Positions 62,108 to 64,000 of a DNA stretch of 64,000 nucleotides are shown piece by piece. The notes under the pieces are model-generated. The model saw only the letters and a list, made by a program, of their open reading frames with translations. It made no database searches and was not told where the DNA came from. Origin of the DNA: CAZJLN01 sp964540765 (lineage in GTDB: Bacteria; Chloroflexota; Anaerolineae; Anaerolineales; Anaerolineaceae); contig CAZINW010000008.1 of assembly GCA_964540765.1 (NCBI GenBank), positions 1 to 64,000 of the forward strand. Reading direction: 5' to 3'. Made by a program: the position numbers and the translations under genes. Within the stretch, counting starts at the first letter, position 1. Each line of letters begins with the position of its first letter.

Positions 62108-62809
62108 TTATTCAAAATGCGATGATGATTCTTTTTTATCTCGATTGTGTATTAATCCCATATGGATGAACAATGCCTGGTATCCTCCTGAATAATCACC
62201 CGCTGCGATAGCCTCAACCATCTGCTGGTGATAGGTCCATACCTTTTCCAGGTAGATTTTGTCTAAGTAAAGGTCCAAGCCAACAGCTTCATATAACTGC
62301 CAATATGCCTCCAGCACACCGATAACAAATGGATTCTCCAATTGTCTGAATATGGTGAGATGCAATTCGCGGTGTTCTTGATGTGGAATTTCAATGGGCT
62401 TGCTCTCTAATTTTTTCTTCGCGCTTGACACAAGGTCTCTAAGATAATCAATGTCTTCTTGGTTTAAACAACTGACAGCTGAATACCAATAACTGGTTTC
62501 AATGTGGTTGCGGAGATCGGAAAAGGATTCAAACAATGAGCGATCGATCATGACTGCATAAGCAAGACTTTGGGTAATCGCAGGTGAGAACGAATAGGGT
62601 AATAGTTTAATACCTGTTCGTGGTTTAACGTCTACCAGACCGAGGCTGCGCGCCACCTGTAATTGTTCACGGATCGAAGAGACACTGATACCCAATTCTT
62701 TGCTTAATTCAGATAATGGCGGGAAATTCACTCTGTCTGATTGCTTAAATTCTGCCAAATATATCAGGAACGGAGATAGGATTGATGTAAGGTTTGTATT
62801 TGTATTCAT
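62108..62809 (-). CDS. GntR family transcriptional regulator (FCD type)
   Basis: A 233-residue FadR-subfamily regulator. The winged helix-turn-helix is at about residues 25-75 (LSELSKELGISVSSIREQLQ, in part; then GLVDVKPRTGIKLLPY). The all-helical FCD ligand domain (about 90-220) has Asp/His residues suited to metal and organic-acid binding (DLRNHIET, EHRELHLTIF, YHQQMVEA). It is the first gene of the gntR-korA-korB operon, so it probably controls its own operon in response to an organic acid. A strong promoter and a short inverted repeat lie just upstream. Confidence 0.9.
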   Translation of the reverse strand: MNTNTNLTSILSPFLIYLAEFKQSDRVNFPPLSELSKELGISVSSIREQLQVARSLGLVDVKPRTGIKLLPYSFSPAITQSLAYAVMIDRSLFESFSDLRNHIETSYWYSAVSCLNQEDIDYLRDLVSSAKKKLESKPIEIPHQEHRELHLTIFRQLENPFVIGVLEAYWQLYEAVGLDLYLDKIYLEKVWTYHQQMVEAIAAGDYSGGYQALFIHMGLIHNRDKKESSSHFE

Positions 62810-62830
62810 CCTAATTTATATTATTAATCC

Positions 62831-62848
62831 GATAAATGACTTTTTATC
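62831..62848. promoter_or_regulatory. Inverted repeat at the gntR-korAB transcription start, candidate operator
   Basis: GATAAA (62831-62836) and TTTATC (62843-62848) are perfect inverted arms with six bases between. The repeat lies immediately downstream of the -10 box of the leftward promoter, where a repressor would block initiation. Confidence 0.45.
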
Positions 62849-62877
62849 AGTATACCACCAGCTTATCTGGAAGTCAA
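62849..62877 (-). promoter_or_regulatory. Promoter of the gntR-korA-korB operon
   Basis: On the minus strand: TTGACT (62872-62877), a 17-bp spacer and TATACT (62849-62854), a near-consensus sigma-70-type promoter about 40 bases before the gntR start codon. Confidence 0.8.
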
Positions 62878-63083
62878 CTATTTCAAGTTTTTATTTATAA
62901 GGATCTACTCTTAAATATTCTTCTTTTTCTAGTATGGATCAAAACATTGATACAACCAAAGATGCTTTATTGATGCAAAATGAACAATGAATGATGCTTG
63001 ATGAAGTACAATATGTCACTGACTGCTCAATGATGAAATTCGGGTTATCACCGGAAATATGTTATTAAGGTTTTCTTGAAATA

Positions 63084-64000
63084 ATGCTGACAACACAAAA
63101 TCCAACAGAGTTTTCAATCTCCACCAGGTATAAAACCAATCGCAAAGGGCCATTTGTCTGGATTTTCTCCCATGCAATTCATCAATGGCCATTTCTTTTA
63201 ATGGGTGCTATCGGAGCGATTGGAAACGCCAGTCTGGCTTCAGTCCCGGCGATCTACTTCGGAGAAGTCTTTGAAGATTTGAAAGACCTTCAGCCCGACA
63301 TGCAGCGCATTCTTCAAATCGCTTTGATTATCTTGATCTCACAAGTTCTTAGGGGAATCTTGCAATTTAGTCGCAATTATGGCTTTGAATTAGCAGCTCA
63401 GCGCATGGAAAGAGTTGTACGGGAGGAATTGTATATCAGCCTTCTGGGTAAAAGCATGACCTTTCACTCTCTTCAATCTGTAGGAGAGCTGATGGCACGT
63501 GCAACCAATGATGTCCGTGAGGTTAATTATATGTTCAGCCCCGGCATTAACATGGTTTTCGGCTCAATAAACTTCCTTTTCATTCCACTCATTGTTGGAC
63601 CTCAATATCACCCTTCTCTGATTTTGGTGCCCGCTGTTTTCATTATAGTGTATGCAATTTCTATTTGGCATTACTTGAAAATATTAAAACCAATTACTTC
63701 TGATGTGCGCAGCACCTTCGGAGAAATGAACAGCCGGCTGGCAGAAGCTGTTGATGGTATCGAAACAGTCAAAGGTGCATCTCAAGAAACTGAAGAAATT
63801 GACAGATTCAGCAGGAATGCCATCGCATATCGCGATAAATCAATAAAACAGGGCGATGTTGAAGCCCGCTTTTATCCCCTCCTCCTCCTGGCTATTGCGC
63901 TCAGCCTTGGATTGCTACACGCAATGCTCTTATATAATCAAGGCTTGATTTCCCTCGGAAATGTGATTTCATATTTCAGTTCTTTGTCATTATTGGGCTT
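63084..64000 (+). CDS. ABC exporter, transmembrane domain (partial, runs off the window)
   Basis: I translated this frame by hand; it is open from ATG 63084 to the window end (about 305 residues seen). It matches the transmembrane part of type IV (former type I) ABC exporters: helices near residues 30-55 (WPFLLMGAIGAIGNASLASV in part) and 75-95 (ILQIALIILISQVLRGILQF in part), the motif LAAQRMERVVREELYISLLG (in part) and the GELMARATNDVREV intracellular coupling loop near residue 133. Two more helix pairs and ETVKGASQETEEIDRF follow. The nucleotide-binding domain must lie beyond 64000. The ribosome binding site is weak. Substrate unknown. Confidence 0.88.
   Translation, partial: MLTTQNPTEFSISTRYKTNRKGPFVWIFSHAIHQWPFLLMGAIGAIGNASLASVPAIYFGEVFEDLKDLQPDMQRILQIALIILISQVLRGILQFSRNYGFELAAQRMERVVREELYISLLGKSMTFHSLQSVGELMARATNDVREVNYMFSPGINMVFGSINFLFIPLIVGPQYHPSLILVPAVFIIVYAISIWHYLKILKPITSDVRSTFGEMNSRLAEAVDGIETVKGASQETEEIDRFSRNAIAYRDKSIKQGDVEARFYPLLLLAIALSLGLLHAMLLYNQGLISLGNVISYFSSLSLLG

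Noticed and set aside
62940..63060. Degenerate GATG/ATGA repeats before the ABC transporter
   Set aside because: Several similar short words occur, but there is no constant unit or spacing, so it is not a CRISPR or a clear tandem array.

Overview
The window looks like chromosomal DNA from a fermentative member of the Chloroflexota, most likely class Anaerolineae. The assignment rests on overall protein character: a fused ADP-forming acetate-CoA ligase, a 2-oxoacid:ferredoxin oxidoreductase, large GH13 and GH57 alpha-glucan enzymes, TIM-barrel lipoproteins, an Asp23-NusB pair, and mid-40s GC judged by eye. It is an inference without any database search. The DNA is mostly housekeeping. I see no insertion sequences, prophage, CRISPR array or rRNA operon. 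One tRNA gene is visible.

Layout. 1-1017: a 57-residue secreted or membrane peptide gene missed by a 60-residue cut-off, then thioredoxin. 1026-16641: almost all minus strand, with murA, ATP-type pckA, a TIM-barrel lipoprotein, nusB, an Asp23 protein, an aldo/keto reductase, a DUF1540-like acidic protein, a RelA/SpoT protein, a HAD phosphatase, a two-subunit FAD/Fe-S amine or imino-acid dehydrogenase, a Xer-type tyrosine recombinase and an unknown 140-residue protein. 16739-22936: plus strand, tRNA-Leu(UAG), tig, clpP, a HAD-IIA phosphatase, rlmN, ftsY and prfB with its programmed +1 frameshift. 22941-32658: pfkA, a response regulator, a cyclase, an SCP2-type thiolase, a 1150-residue GH13 protein convergent with a GH57-DUF3536 protein, and an atypical SDR. 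32751-43115: a TIM-barrel protein, ftsZ with two small unknown genes, a DUF4380 protein, an S9 peptidase, the fused acetate-CoA ligase, a second HAD-IIA and a Tat-exported L,D-transpeptidase. 43112-47933: hemW-like, a LysM protein, trxB and a class III aminotransferase. 48006-59147: a long plus-strand run with an M20 peptidase, DUF1385, ComEA, a zinc PLC-like protein, YqeY, a 7TM-HD phosphodiesterase, ybeY, argF, rocD and pyk. 59197-62809: a gntR-korA-korB operon read leftward. 63084-64000: the start of an ABC exporter.

How the genes work together. PfkA, Pyk, Pck, KorAB and the acetate-CoA ligase outline glycolysis with ferredoxin-linked oxoacid oxidation and ATP made by substrate-level phosphorylation. 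GH13 and GH57 would feed alpha-glucans into this. ArgF and RocD meet at ornithine. Thioredoxin and TrxB form one redox pair, although they lie 45 kb apart.

The most interesting signal is a perfect 28-bp palindrome with 11-6-11 geometry, which is the geometry of dif sites, about 107 bp upstream of the Xer-type recombinase gene. Its perfect symmetry would suit a single-recombinase Xer system. A Fur-like operator is the main alternative. Other leads are a Cys-to-Asp MurA expected to resist fosfomycin, a PfkA with Asn at the Mg-binding Asp103, an aldo/keto reductase lacking its catalytic Tyr, short tandem duplications in three intergenic regions, -10 boxes 6-10 nt from start codons that lack Shine-Dalgarno sequences, and two unknown small genes following ftsZ.
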